Of a DNA stretch of 35,884 bases, positions 14,953 through 24,101 are shown in pieces. Source of the DNA: Clostridia bacterium (GTDB lineage Bacteria > Bacillota > Clostridia > Oscillospirales > Acutalibacteraceae); assembly GCA_017461235.1 (NCBI GenBank), contig JAFTYU010000010.1, positions 1 through 35,884 of the forward strand, written 5' to 3'. The notes beneath the pieces are model-generated. The model saw only the letters and a program-made list of their open reading frames with translations, was not told the origin of the DNA and ran no database searches. Position 1 is the stretch's first letter; each line of letters begins with the position of its first letter. Position numbers and translations under genes: made by a program.

Positions 14953-15804
14953 TTATTCGGTTAATTTATAGTGTCTCACGTACACACCTACGGTTTTGTC
15001 GTAATCGAGAACATGGATAAGTGTACCGTCTTCCATAGGATAAACGGTAATGCCTTCTGCTTCGTTACCTGCTAATGAAGGTAATGAACGTTTACAGAGT
15101 GTATCCACCTCGCCGGTTGCGATATCAACAGTAAGGATTCTGTCACTACCTGATTCAGCGTCATTTGAGAGATAAAGCACACCGTCGTAAACCTCACCGC
15201 CCTGAATACGGTAAACAGTTTCAGAGAGTTCAATTATATGTGAGAACTCCATAGTTTCAAGATCACACGCTATAATATAATCGGTTTCATTAAAGGGTGA
15301 GCAATAAAGATAGCCGTTATCTGCATCCACTGCACACCACGGAATGCCGTCAACTAAAAGGTCGGTGCGTACAACGTAACTGTCAACCGCCTCAAGAGTT
15401 TCGCAATCATAGGTAATTATAAGGTTAACATCCTCTGCTTCGTTTTCAACAGCAGCATAAATCATACCGTCATAATAACTTATACCGCCGATATGGTCGG
15501 TATTGTGAGCATCAATATATTTCTGCGGTATTGCTTTTTTATTAACTGTAACCTGCTCGAATGTTTCTGCATCCCATTTAGCGAGACCTGCAACACCAAA
15601 AGCGGTCAGAGAACCCGATGTGTAATAATACTCGCCATCGGTAGTAATACCCTGCCCCGCGTACATAGCCGCATCAAGAACCATTTTTTCTTCTTTTACA
15701 AGTTCAACTTCCTTGGTTGACTTTGCGGTGCCATAATCCATAAAACCGGTAAAAACCATGCAAACCGCTACCAAAAAAGCCCATACACTTTCAAAAAAAA
15801 CCAT
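14953..15804 (-). CDS. Secreted beta-propeller-like protein
   Basis: 283 residues. An N-terminal signal sequence or anchor (residues 3-22, FFESVWAFLVAVCMVFTGF) is followed by repeated units of four-stranded beta pattern: DGEYYYTSGSLTAFGVAGLAKWD, YYDGMIYAAVENEAEDVNLI, DADNGYLYCSPFNETDY, YDGVLYLSNDAESGSDRIL and MEDGTLIHVLDYD. Blades of this type occur in YncE-like and phytase-like propellers. Acidic side chains are frequent. I see no catalytic signature, so substrate and role are unknown. The ribosome binding site is AAAGGAGTGATTTT, with its own sigma-A promoter upstream and a terminator after it, so it is monocistronic. Confidence 0.75.
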   Translation of the reverse strand: MVFFESVWAFLVAVCMVFTGFMDYGTAKSTKEVELVKEEKMVLDAAMYAGQGITTDGEYYYTSGSLTAFGVAGLAKWDAETFEQVTVNKKAIPQKYIDAHNTDHIGGISYYDGMIYAAVENEAEDVNLIITYDCETLEAVDSYVVRTDLLVDGIPWCAVDADNGYLYCSPFNETDYIIACDLETMEFSHIIELSETVYRIQGGEVYDGVLYLSNDAESGSDRILTVDIATGEVDTLCKRSLPSLAGNEAEGITVYPMEDGTLIHVLDYDKTVGVYVRHYKLTE

Positions 15805-15823
15805 AAAATCACTCCTTTAAAAG

Positions 15824-15852
15824 ATAATACAACAACTGTTTCACTTTTTCAA
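15824..15852 (-). promoter_or_regulatory. Promoter of secreted propeller-like gene
   Basis: Minus strand: TTGAAA (15847-15852), 17 nt, TATTAT (15824-15829), 20 nt from the start codon. Confidence 0.7.
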
Positions 15853-15890
15853 GAAAATATTAATATTCTGTGAAAATAATGTAAAAGAAT

Positions 15891-15919
15891 TTGCTAAATT
15901 ACAAACAGTATTGTATAAT
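15891..15919 (+). promoter_or_regulatory. Promoter of PHP-nfo operon
   Basis: TTGCTA (15891-15896), 17 nt, TATAAT (15914-15919). The -35 box sits where the longest open frame would begin (TTG), which argues for the downstream ATG at 15939. Confidence 0.65.
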
Positions 15920-15938
15920 ATCTGTCGGTGATACTACT

Positions 15939-16616
15939 ATGGAATACAAATATGAAACTCATTGCCACACAAAGCTTGTCAGCCGTTGCGGCGCTCTGGG
16001 TATTAAAGATTTAATTGATAAATACAAGGCTGCCGGATACTCAGGTATTGTTCTGACAGACCACTATTCCCCCATGACTTTTGATTTGCCCGATTTTTTC
16101 AACAAGAAAAAGGCAATTGACCATTATCTGCGCGCATATCGAGAAGCAAAAAAATACTCTGATGAGAATTTCACGGTTCTTCTTGGTATGGAGCTCAGAT
16201 TCTATGCCACGGTCAATGATTATCTCGTATATGGCATAACGGAAGAAATGCTTTATGAACTGCCGTTTTTATTGCCGATTTACATTAAACGTGCAAGTGC
16301 AATGCTGAGAGCGAAGGGCTGCTTATTTTTGCAGGCACATCCTTTCAGGCAGTTTATAACCCGTGCTAACCCCCGATACCTTGACGGAGTTGAAATATAT
16401 AACGGAAAAGCCTCTGCGGAAGATAACGTAAAATCCGAAAAATGGGCAAAATCCATAAATGCCCCCATAATGTTAAGCGGCAGTGACTGCCACAGAGATT
16501 CAGGTGTAGCTTTGGGTGGTATTGTTACAAATGAGCCCATAAAGACAAACGATGATTTAATAAGGATATTGAAAAGCGGTGAATTCCGTTTAATTAAGGA
16601 GCAAAAGATATGTTGA
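15939..16616 (+). CDS. PHP-domain metal-dependent phosphoesterase
   Basis: 225 residues from the ATG at 15939 (GGTGATACTACT upstream). PHP metal ligands are visible in order: [10 protein letters not shown] near the start, [24 protein letters not shown] and [10 protein letters not shown]. The family includes histidinol phosphatase, polymerase exonuclease domains and many small phosphoesterases. The small free-standing type seen here often cleaves nucleotides or DNA ends. The gene overlaps the endonuclease IV start by 7 nt, which hints at a role in DNA repair or nucleotide cleanup. That link is inferred from context only. Confidence 0.88.
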   Translation: MEYKYETHCHTKLVSRCGALGIKDLIDKYKAAGYSGIVLTDHYSPMTFDLPDFFNKKKAIDHYLRAYREAKKYSDENFTVLLGMELRFYATVNDYLVYGITEEMLYELPFLLPIYIKRASAMLRAKGCLFLQAHPFRQFITRANPRYLDGVEIYNGKASAEDNVKSEKWAKSINAPIMLSGSDCHRDSGVALGGIVTNEPIKTNDDLIRILKSGEFRLIKEQKIC

Positions 16617-17443
16617 CTATTGGTTGCCATTTGTCAAGTTCTGCAGGATATCTTGCTATGGGCAAAGAAGCTGTACGCATAGGTGCAAATGATTTTCAGT
16701 TTTTCACCCGTAATCCCCGTGGCGGTACCGCTAAACCCCTTGACCTTGATGACATTAAGGCTTTTGAAGAATACAGAAAAGAAAACGGTATTACTGCTGT
16801 TCTTGCTCATGCACCGTACACTCTCAACGCTTGTTCAAAAGATGCCGGTTTGCGTGAATTTGCTAAAAACACCATGTCAGATGATATTTCACGCCTTGAA
16901 AATATTGATGGCGCAATGTACAACTTTCACCCCGGCAGTCACGTAGGACAAGGCGAAGAGATAGGTATTCAGTTCATTGCTGATATGTTAAACTCCGTTT
17001 TATTCCCCGAACAGAAAACTCTCGTTTTATTAGAAACTATGGCAGGTAAGGGCAGTGAAATCGGGCGAAATTTTCAGGAACTTAAAGATATTGCTGACAA
17101 GGTAAAACTAAACGATAAATTAGGGGTTTGCCTTGACACCTGTCACGTTTTTGACGGGGGTTACGATATAGTCAATGACCTTGACGGCACGTTGAATGAA
17201 TTTGATAAAATCATAGGACTCGAAAGACTTAAAGCAATCCATCTCAATGATAGCATGAACACTTTAGGATGTCATAAAGACAGACATGCAAAAATCGGCG
17301 AAGGCGGTATCGGCTTGCAGGCAATAACAAATATTATCAATCATCCGAAGCTCAGAGAGCTCCCGTTTTTTCTTGAGACACCCAACGACATTGACGGATA
17401 CCAAAAAGAGATTGAACTTTTAAAATCTTTATACCGCGAATAG
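16610..17443 (+). CDS. nfo: Endonuclease IV (AP endonuclease)
   Basis: 277 residues, normal length. Cleaves the backbone 5' to abasic sites in base excision repair. The TIM-barrel zinc ligands are all visible: AHAPY (His-67), FHPGSH, LLETMAG (Glu), [11 protein letters not shown] (Asp and His), [18 protein letters not shown] (Asp and His) and FFLETP (Glu). ATG overlaps the PHP stop codon (ATGTTGA), so the pair is cotranscribed and probably coupled in translation. A strong terminator follows. Confidence 0.97.
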   Translation: MLTIGCHLSSSAGYLAMGKEAVRIGANDFQFFTRNPRGGTAKPLDLDDIKAFEEYRKENGITAVLAHAPYTLNACSKDAGLREFAKNTMSDDISRLENIDGAMYNFHPGSHVGQGEEIGIQFIADMLNSVLFPEQKTLVLLETMAGKGSEIGRNFQELKDIADKVKLNDKLGVCLDTCHVFDGGYDIVNDLDGTLNEFDKIIGLERLKAIHLNDSMNTLGCHKDRHAKIGEGGIGLQAITNIINHPKLRELPFFLETPNDIDGYQKEIELLKSLYRE

Positions 17444-17449
17444 CAATTT

Positions 17450-17480
17450 CACAGTCACCTGACAGTGACTGTGTTTTTTT
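17450..17480 (+). terminator. Terminator after nfo
   Basis: CACAGTCAC (17450-17458) / GTGACTGTG (17465-17473), loop of 6 nt, then T7. Confidence 0.92.
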
Positions 17481-17521
17481 CTTTTTTAGCAATGAACTTT
17501 TTTCTTTTTTGACAAAAACCC

Positions 17522-17550
17522 TTGATTTATAATGCTATTTATGATAAAAT
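17522..17550 (+). promoter_or_regulatory. Promoter of TetR gene
   Basis: TTGATT (17522-17527), 17 nt, TAAAAT (17545-17550). A consensus TTGACA lies about 14 nt further upstream but has no suitably spaced -10. Confidence 0.5.
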
Positions 17551-17555
17551 ACGGG

Positions 17556-17604
17556 ATAGTCAAGGGGAGTCGAACCCCGTACGGTTTCGACTCCCCTCGG
17601 CTAT
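17556..17604 (+). other. Stable stem-loop at 5' end of TetR transcript
   Basis: ATAGTC/GGCTAT (outer, one T-G pair), a small internal loop, then GGGGAGTCGAA (17564-17574) / TTCGACTCCCC (17586-17596) around CCCCGTACGGT. It begins at the expected transcription start and ends 14 nt before the ribosome binding site. No U-run follows, so it is not a terminator. Confidence 0.7.
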
Positions 17605-17631
17605 ATCATAACGTAGTGAGGATGTGGGAAT

Positions 17632-18252
17632 TTGATAAATGAGAATAAGCGGCGCAAAAACCACACTGACAGACGTGTGAAAAGAACAAAAAAAGCCTTG
17701 AGAGATGCTCTTTTTGAACTTCTGGAGACCAAGAAAATCAATCAGATTACTGTTACAGAATTAACGTCCCTTGCAGATGTTAACCGTGCAACATTCTATT
17801 TTTATTATACAGATCTGCACGATATGCTCCACCAGATTCAGGATGAAGCCTATGAGATTTTTTCAGAAATTCTCAGCGAATCCACCCCCGCAATATCAAC
17901 AGTTGAGGGTTTCACCGAGTATGTAAACAGAATCCTTATTTTTTGCAAAGAACACGAAACCTTGTGCCGATTCATAATAAACCACGACGGCGACAACCAT
18001 CTTTATCAACAGATTCGTTATCTTATGCTGAAAAATATACCCGACACAAAAACAATCTATCCCGAAAACAACCCTGCAAGATACTCAACCAACTTCGCAC
18101 TCACCGCAGTTACAGGGATAATGATAGACTGGATGAATGACGGTATGCAGATACCTACAGAAGATCTTGCCGAATTTTTTGCAAATCTCTACATAAACGG
18201 TTCGGTTAAAACAAAAGAGCTTTATCTGAATTACGAATCTTCTGAACACTGA
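17632..18252 (+). CDS. TetR/AcrR-family regulator
   Basis: 206 residues from a TTG start at 17632. An in-frame TGA lies 5 codons upstream and no ATG exists before the conserved region, while GAGG/GTGGGA provides a ribosome binding site. Residues about 13-60 form the TetR helix-turn-helix (RRVKRTKKALRDALFELLE, then ITVTELTSLADVNRATFYF). The C-terminal domain (FTEYVNRILIFCKEHETL) resembles the TetR_C_33 ligand-binding type, whose ligand is seldom known. The transcript begins with a stable hairpin. The gene converges on the giant-permease ABC operon, and control of that operon is plausible. The spacer of the ABC promoter contains a TTGT-N4-ACAA palindrome, but I cannot show binding. Confidence 0.9.
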   Translation: MINENKRRKNHTDRRVKRTKKALRDALFELLETKKINQITVTELTSLADVNRATFYFYYTDLHDMLHQIQDEAYEIFSEILSESTPAISTVEGFTEYVNRILIFCKEHETLCRFIINHDGDNHLYQQIRYLMLKNIPDTKTIYPENNPARYSTNFALTAVTGIMIDWMNDGMQIPTEDLAEFFANLYINGSVKTKELYLNYESSEH

Positions 18253-18258
18253 TTATTT

Positions 18259-18296
18259 AAAAAGACTTTGCTCATATCTGAGCAAAGTCTTTTTTA
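18259..18296. terminator. Bidirectional terminator
   Basis: AAAAGACTTTGCTCA (18260-18274) / TGAGCAAAGTCTTTT with a 4-nt loop TATC. Shared by the TetR gene and the convergent ABC operon. Confidence 0.93.
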
Positions 18297-18298
18297 GT

Positions 18299-21200
18299 TT
18301 ATTCAACTGATTTAAGGGATTCAACCATACTGATTTTCTTAAGCTTAAAGTGCATAAGAAGATTAACAAGAATGGCAAAGAATGCAGTGACAGCTATAGC
18401 AATAAGGAAGCTTTGGGGTTCAAGCCTTGTTTTGAAAGTAAGCGTATCAATATCAACAACGCCAATAACCGCTATATTCAACGGTATGCCAAGGAACAGA
18501 CCGCAAACTATACCTATAAGCGTAAGGAACACATTTTCGCGGTAAATATAAGCAGAAACTTCACCGTCATAGAAGCCGAGAACCTTAAGTGTAGCAAGCT
18601 CTCTGATTCGTTCGTTGACATTGATGTTGTTAAGGTTATAAAGAACAACAATAGCAAGCGCCATAGCGGCAACGATGAACAGGACAATAACCATATTGAG
18701 AGTATTTACAATGTTATTGAAGTTCTCAATAACAACTGTTGTAAACACCGAACCACTGATACCTTTCATCTCGTTTATCGTATTTTCTATCTGCGCTCTA
18801 TCCCCTGCCGCAAGGTCAGGTGCAATTTTACAGAAAAGATAGTTAAATGTAAGTGTAGTACCCGTAATCTGATTATAGTATGCCGGTGTCATATAGACGT
18901 AGTGGAAGGTGTAGTTATCCACAATACCCGTAACTTTAACCTGATATTCAACCGTCTTGGAGCCTTCTGTCCAGGAAATTGTCAGATTTTCACCTATATC
19001 AGTATTGGTTTTATCTGCAAGCTTCTTGGATATAACTGCGCCTTCATCGGTTAACGGTATCGGCTTATCATTCAGCTTAAGATTTATAAATCCGCCTAAT
19101 GTTGCGGGATTCTCGGGAACGAGAACATCAATCTCAAGTTCCTTATCACTTCTTTCGGAATAACCCTTACAAACCTTAAGATAACCGAGCATTGATGAGT
19201 CAATGTTTGTAACACCGTTAATATCCGCAACAATCTTACTGTCGTTATAAGATGCCTGACCATCTTCAAGAACAACCTGTAAATCATACTGCGCAATACC
19301 GTTACCCTTGCCGTACTGATTATCAATAACGCCGCTGATAGCATCGCGTAAACCGCAGGCTGCGAGAAGCAATGCCGTACAACCGGCAATACCGATAACT
19401 GTAACAAGGAAACGCTTTTTATTTCTGAAAAGGTTTCTGACAGTAACTTTAGAAGTGAAGCTGAGCCTTTTCCAGATAAAGTCGATGTTTTCAAGGAATA
19501 CTCTTTTACCGGCTTTAGGCGGCTTGGGTCGCATAAGAACCGAAGGTACTGCTGCAAGCTCTTTACGGCAAGCAAGGAATGCCGCAAGCATTGTTGAGCC
19601 CAAAGAAATAACAACACCGAGAACAAGGTACAGCGGCATAAAGCTGATTATAGTTTCCGGCATCTCGTACATAATACCCCACGCGGCGCATAGAATTACC
19701 GGCACGCACGTGAAACCAAGAACAATACCCAGGAACACGCCTATGATGCTTGCCATAGCAGCATATAATAAGTATTTACCCGATATCATTCTGTTGGAAT
19801 AACCGAGAGCTTTCAAAGTACCCAACTGTGTTCGCTCTTCTTCAACCATTCGGGTCAAAGTAGTGAGACATACCATTGTGGAAACTATAAAGAAGAACGT
19901 TGGGAAAATATACGCAAGACGCACCATATTGGATGCCGCCTGACCGTAACCTGTATAACCGGGGCTGTCGTCACGTGTGTAAACAATCCAGCCCACACCA
20001 TCCTGTATATTTTCAAGAAGGCTCATACCCTTCTGATACTCTGTTCTTGCAACGCCAAGCTTCTGATTAGCCTCGTTCTCCGCTTCTTCAAAACGTTTTT
20101 CTGCGGCGGCAATAGTATCTTTAATATTCTGATACTGTGTCATTTTAAGAGCAAGTGTTGCCTGAGCAGTCATATACTCGGTCTGTGCCTGAATTGCACC
20201 GAACTGAAGCTCGTTACCGCTGGACTGAATTTTCTCTTTATATGCGGCAAGTTGCTTTTCGGCATCTTCCAACTGTTTCCTTGCAGCAGTCAGCTGTGCG
20301 TTTGCACTCTTAAGCTGAGCGTCTGCCGACTCCCACTGTGCATAACTGCTGTCATACTCAAGTTTGCCTGCTTTATACTGCTCTTCAGCAACGGCTAGCT
20401 CCGCCTCGTACTGATCGAGAAGCTGGTCAACCTCTACAATAGCATCCGCAGCCATACCCTGTGCTGTAAGGTTTGATGCAGATTTCAGCATCTGTGCAAG
20501 CTCAGGGTTCGTTTCCTCAAGCCTTTCAGCCATCGCATCAAGGTCAAGGTCACTCTGTGCAACATCCTGATTCTCTTTAAGGGTATCAAGAGTAGCTTTA
20601 GTTGTTGTAATAAGGGTTTTTATATACTTTATTTCTTTTTCTGCAACAGTCAGCTGAACATTTGCATCGTCCAGCTTGGCTTTTGCTTCGTCTGCCTGTG
20701 CTTTTTTGTTATTATATTCATTTTCTTTATTGGCAAACTCAACCTGACCTTGTGAAACCGCTGTAACTTTTGCATTGTACTCGTTAACCGCCGCAAGGTA
20801 TTCGTTACTGCCGCTTTGTAACTGACCCTGAACCTTACTGTATTCTTCATCCATAAGCTTCTGGGCGTCCTGTAGTTGTTGTTCACCTGTTTTCTCAAGC
20901 TCATAAAGCTCTTCAATTTGCTTTTTTCCTTCTGCCAACTGACTGTTCACAGAGGCTTCCGCATTATCAATAAGAACCTTTGCAGATGCAACACGCTGTG
21001 GAAGACCAACCGCCAGCTGTGCACGACGCTCTGCAGAAAAGCTGTCTGCCGCTTCGGCAATTTTCTGACGCATAACATCAACATATTCATCATATTCATC
21101 AGAATATGCCTCAAATTCATCTGCACCTTCAAGGGTTACGTACGCTTCACTGTAATATGTAATTTTGTCTGTGAATGCATCGTTGTTAACGTAAATAAAG

Positions 21201-21883
21201 TCACCGAGTTTACCACTGCCTGCAGTTGTCACGCCACGTTCATAGGAAACCCAGTACGGTGTCTGAACAACACCAACTATAGTGAACTCATCATGTTTAA
21301 GATAATATGAAACATCTTCTCCGTCACCGACAACCTTGACTGTATTGCCTATTACAAATTGCTCGGGAGTCGTAAGTCCGCTGCATGTAACAACACATTC
21401 GTTGGGAGCTTCGGGATATCTGCCGTCCTTAAGCTCACCCTCCAAAAGGAGATTAAGGCGGTTTATATATGACGGGTCTTCTGCGCCGTTCTGGAAATTA
21501 ACAGCCTTTGCAAGGTCAACTCCCATAACTCTTACGGTGAGCTCCGAACCGTCGATATCAACTATACCTTCATATTCATCTTTATCATTTTTAACCTGAA
21601 CGTAACCATCAAAGAACTTCGCACCCTGAACTGCTTCGACACCTTCAATGGCTCGCACCTTTTCAAGGTCCTCTTCATAAAGACCAAGGAAGGATTGTAA
21701 CCGAAGGTCCATAAGGTTGTATTTGTGGTAATATTCATCCGCCGTATTGACCATATCGGGGCCTACGGCATTAAGACCACAGAACAATCCGCTACCCATA
21801 GCAACAATAGCTATAATAGATACAAAACGACTGAATGTTCGTTTTATTGAACGGAAACTGTCTGTAATATAGGCATTTGTCAT
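18299..21883 (-). CDS. Giant FtsX-type ABC permease with coiled coil
   Basis: 1194 residues from the ATG at 21883 (AAAGGATAACGTTAAAA upstream). An ATG 30 nt earlier overlaps the ATPase stop but has no ribosome binding site. N-terminal helix at about 20-42 (FVSIIAIVAMGSGLFCGLNAV), an extracellular domain to about 285, then some 350 residues of heptad-rich Glu/Ala/Gln/Lys coiled coil (VASAKVLIDNAEASVNSQL through YQKGMSLLENI). Helices near 660-780 form the first FtsX module (QLGTLKALGYSNRMI). A second module has helices near 830 and at 1065-1185 (ELATLKVLGFYDGEVSAYI). This long coiled coil outside the membrane could reach the peptidoglycan or a partner. Substrate unknown. Paired with the ATPase immediately upstream. 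Confidence 0.92.
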   Translation of the reverse strand: MTNAYITDSFRSIKRTFSRFVSIIAIVAMGSGLFCGLNAVGPDMVNTADEYYHKYNLMDLRLQSFLGLYEEDLEKVRAIEGVEAVQGAKFFDGYVQVKNDKDEYEGIVDIDGSELTVRVMGVDLAKAVNFQNGAEDPSYINRLNLLLEGELKDGRYPEAPNECVVTCSGLTTPEQFVIGNTVKVVGDGEDVSYYLKHDEFTIVGVVQTPYWVSYERGVTTAGSGKLGDFIYVNNDAFTDKITYYSEAYVTLEGADEFEAYSDEYDEYVDVMRQKIAEAADSFSAERRAQLAVGLPQRVASAKVLIDNAEASVNSQLAEGKKQIEELYELEKTGEQQLQDAQKLMDEEYSKVQGQLQSGSNEYLAAVNEYNAKVTAVSQGQVEFANKENEYNNKKAQADEAKAKLDDANVQLTVAEKEIKYIKTLITTTKATLDTLKENQDVAQSDLDLDAMAERLEETNPELAQMLKSASNLTAQGMAADAIVEVDQLLDQYEAELAVAEEQYKAGKLEYDSSYAQWESADAQLKSANAQLTAARKQLEDAEKQLAAYKEKIQSSGNELQFGAIQAQTEYMTAQATLALKMTQYQNIKDTIAAAEKRFEEAENEANQKLGVARTEYQKGMSLLENIQDGVGWIVYTRDDSPGYTGYGQAASNMVRLAYIFPTFFFIVSTMVCLTTLTRMVEEERTQLGTLKALGYSNRMISGKYLLYAAMASIIGVFLGIVLGFTCVPVILCAAWGIMYEMPETIISFMPLYLVLGVVISLGSTMLAAFLACRKELAAVPSVLMRPKPPKAGKRVFLENIDFIWKRLSFTSKVTVRNLFRNKKRFLVTVIGIAGCTALLLAACGLRDAISGVIDNQYGKGNGIAQYDLQVVLEDGQASYNDSKIVADINGVTNIDSSMLGYLKVCKGYSERSDKELEIDVLVPENPATLGGFINLKLNDKPIPLTDEGAVISKKLADKTNTDIGENLTISWTEGSKTVEYQVKVTGIVDNYTFHYVYMTPAYYNQITGTTLTFNYLFCKIAPDLAAGDRAQIENTINEMKGISGSVFTTVVIENFNNIVNTLNMVIVLFIVAAMALAIVVLYNLNNINVNERIRELATLKVLGFYDGEVSAYIYRENVFLTLIGIVCGLFLGIPLNIAVIGVVDIDTLTFKTRLEPQSFLIAIAVTAFFAILVNLLMHFKLKKISMVESLKSVE

Positions 21884-21906
21884 TTTTAACGTTATCCTTT
21901 CAAAAT

Positions 21907-22608
21907 TTACCATTCAATATCAGCAACGGATACAGGATTGGGATTAGTGTGCATACTTACAACACGTCCGCTTTTCATAGAAATAACTCTGTCCGCCATT
22001 GGGGTAAGAGCCTGGTTATGGGTAATAACGATAACCGTCATACCTGTTTCGCGGCTTGTGTCCTGTAAAAGCTTAAGAATCTGTTTACCTGTATTATAGT
22101 CAAGAGCACCTGTGGGCTCGTCGCACAAAAGAAGCTTCGGGTTTTTGGCAAGGGCACGTGCAATTGAAACACGCTGCTGCTCACCACCTGAAAGCTGTGC
22201 AGGGAAGTTATTAAGACGCTCACCGAGACCAACTCGCTCAAGAACCTTTGCAGGGTTAAGGGCTTTGGTACCAATCTGTGTAGCGAGTTCAACGTTTTCG
22301 AGTGCGGTAAGGTTAGGCACAAGGTTGTAGAACTGGAAAACGAAGCCTACGTCAAAACGTCTGTATTCAATAAGGCGTTTACTATCATATTCATTAACAA
22401 GGTCACCTGCAACACGCACTTTGCCGTCGTCGCAATCGTCCATACCGCCTAAAATGTTAAGAACGGTTGTTTTACCGGCACCGCTGGCACCGACAATAAC
22501 ACAAAACTCGCCCTGCTCCACGTTAAAAGTAACGCCGTCAGCAGCATTAATGACGATTTCGCCCATTTTATATCTTTTGTAAACAGAATCAAATTCAATA
22601 AAGCTCAT
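21907..22608 (-). CDS. ABC transporter ATP-binding protein
   Basis: 233 residues. Walker [10 protein letters not shown] (near residue 39), Q-loop [18 protein letters not shown], signature [15 protein letters not shown], Walker [14 protein letters not shown]-loop VITHNQ (Asn follows the His instead of Asp, as in several LolD/MacB-type ATPases). Fits the FtsX-type permease that follows 23 nt downstream. Ribosome binding site GAAAGGCTGAAACAA and a good sigma-A promoter upstream. Confidence 0.95.
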   Translation of the reverse strand: MSFIEFDSVYKRYKMGEIVINAADGVTFNVEQGEFCVIVGASGAGKTTVLNILGGMDDCDDGKVRVAGDLVNEYDSKRLIEYRRFDVGFVFQFYNLVPNLTALENVELATQIGTKALNPAKVLERVGLGERLNNFPAQLSGGEQQRVSIARALAKNPKLLLCDEPTGALDYNTGKQILKLLQDTSRETGMTVIVITHNQALTPMADRVISMKSGRVVSMHTNPNPVSVADIEW

Positions 22609-22650
22609 TTGTTTCAGCCTTTCAAGTCATTATTTTTCACGATAAAGTTT

Positions 22651-22679
22651 ATTTTACAATATTTGTCGCAACAAGTCAA
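22651..22679 (-). promoter_or_regulatory. Promoter of giant-permease ABC operon
   Basis: Minus strand: TTGACT (22674-22679), 17 nt, TAAAAT (22651-22656). The spacer contains TTGTCGCAACAA (22663-22674), an imperfect TTGT/ACAA palindrome that could be an operator. No terminator separates this promoter from the PBP gene upstream, so read-through from the cell-wall operon is possible. Confidence 0.7.
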
Positions 22680-22712
22680 TGAAAATAACAATTGGTAATA
22701 AAAACTTAACAA

Positions 22713-24101
22713 TCACGCCAATGATTTGTAAATTGCTTCCATAACATCCGATGCAACAGGCAACGCCGCAGATGAACCCCAGCCGCCGTTTTCAACTACA
22801 ACCACTATGGCTACAGGGCATTGCGGATTATCGGAAAAGCCCATAAACCATGAGTGGGGGGTCTGATTATCGGAAATCTCCGCGGTACCTGTTTTTCCGC
22901 ACATTGAAAGTCCTTCAAAATTACCGTCACCGTATTTTATCTTCACATTGTTTCTCATCATACTTTTCACAGCATCGGCTATTTCTGCCGAAATATATGC
23001 TCTTGTCTGTGCAGTTGTTTCTTCAACCACGTATCCCGATGGAGTCGTAACAGACGCAACAGTATATGGCAATACTGCTGTGCCGTCATTGGCAACAGCA
23101 CCTAACACCGTAAGCATATGGTAAGGGTTCACAAGGGTATTGTACTGCCCTACTCCTGCCCACGCTAAATCGCCGTCATCAGCCTGCGATAAATCGAGAA
23201 TACTTGCTTTTGTCTGTGAGTTACCAAAATCAAAGGTTTGTCCGAAGCCGAATTCTTCAGCAGTTGCGATAATATTCTCTTTCCCTGTTTTCAACGCCAG
23301 CTGTGCATAAGCGCAGTTACAGGAATTTGCAAAGCATTCTTCAAAATCCATTTCGCCGTGAACTCTTGGGCAAGTCACCTTCACACCATTGACAAGCATT
23401 TCGCCTTTACAGGTGTATTTCCACGATGAAATATCCGATATATTCTCAATTGCACTTGCTGTAGTAATTATTTTGAAGGTCGAACCGGGTGTATAAAGTC
23501 CGTCTATCAATCGATTCAGGTAAACACCTTCGTATTTTCCGTCTTTATTGTTATTGATTTCTTCTGCAGACGGTTTATTTTCGATATCATAATTAGGACT
23601 CGAAACAGAACAAAGCAGTTCACCCGTTTTATAGTTATAAGCGGCAACAACGCCCTTTCTTCCGTTAAGCTTATCGTATGCCACGGCACTGACCTGACTG
23701 TCTATAGTAAGAATAACATCATTACCCCTACCGTGTTTTTTCAAAGAATAAATGCCCGTTACGGGATTGTAGCCTGTGAGCCTTGTTTTATATGCAGTCT
23801 GCACGCCCGAAGCAATATAGCCTTCTGTATCCCCTACTATGTGCAGAGTAGAGCGTCTGACTCTTTCCGAGTCACTGTAAATACGTTTTTCATTTTCTGT
23901 ATACGCGAGCAATTCACCGTTTCTGTCGGTTATGTTACCGGCGGCAATAAAACTGCCGTTTTCATTGAGATGTTCATTTGCACGCAATGTTGCCCACTTT
24001 TCACCGTTGGTTGCAAAACGCACGGCGAGAACACTCATCCCCACAGCAACTGCTAAAACAAGCAACAAAACTACGTATCCGCGTCTTGCAGTAGTTTTCA
24101 T
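22713..24101 (-). CDS. Penicillin-binding transpeptidase (class B PBP, PbpA-like)
   Basis: 462 residues. N-terminal membrane anchor (residues 8-27) and the three active-site motifs: SxxK in TPGSTFK (Ser-207, Lys-210), SxN in NSCNCAY (Ser-260, Asn-262) and KTG in CGKTGTAE (Lys-403). The pedestal domain is short (DRNGELLAYTENEKRIY), as in Actinobacteria-like PbpA and similar Clostridia proteins. It crosslinks peptidoglycan outside the membrane. Its ATG overlaps the stop of the upstream FHA-SEDS gene by 4 nt, so the two are translated together and should form one SEDS-bPBP synthase. Ribosome binding site GGAGGCGGTGAAGA. Confidence 0.95.
   Translation of the reverse strand: MKTTARRGYVVLLLVLAVAVGMSVLAVRFATNGEKWATLRANEHLNENGSFIAAGNITDRNGELLAYTENEKRIYSDSERVRRSTLHIVGDTEGYIASGVQTAYKTRLTGYNPVTGIYSLKKHGRGNDVILTIDSQVSAVAYDKLNGRKGVVAAYNYKTGELLCSVSSPNYDIENKPSAEEINNNKDGKYEGVYLNRLIDGLYTPGSTFKIITTASAIENISDISSWKYTCKGEMLVNGVKVTCPRVHGEMDFEECFANSCNCAYAQLALKTGKENIIATAEEFGFGQTFDFGNSQTKASILDLSQADDGDLAWAGVGQYNTLVNPYHMLTVLGAVANDGTAVLPYTVASVTTPSGYVVEETTAQTRAYISAEIADAVKSMMRNNVKIKYGDGNFEGLSMCGKTGTAEISDNQTPHSWFMGFSDNPQCPVAIVVVVENGGWGSSAALPVASDVMEAIYKSLA

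Noticed and set aside
17560-17600. tRNA or tmRNA remnant (GGGGTTCGACTCCCC on the minus strand resembles a T-arm)
   Set aside because: No acceptor stem, anticodon arm or CCA end can be built around it. The same bases form a longer simple hairpin at the start of the TetR mRNA.
18350-19054. 234-codon plus-strand open frame
   Set aside because: It is antisense to the C-terminal FtsX module of the giant permease, is rich in Asn, Lys, Ile and Cys without domain pattern, and has no ribosome binding site.
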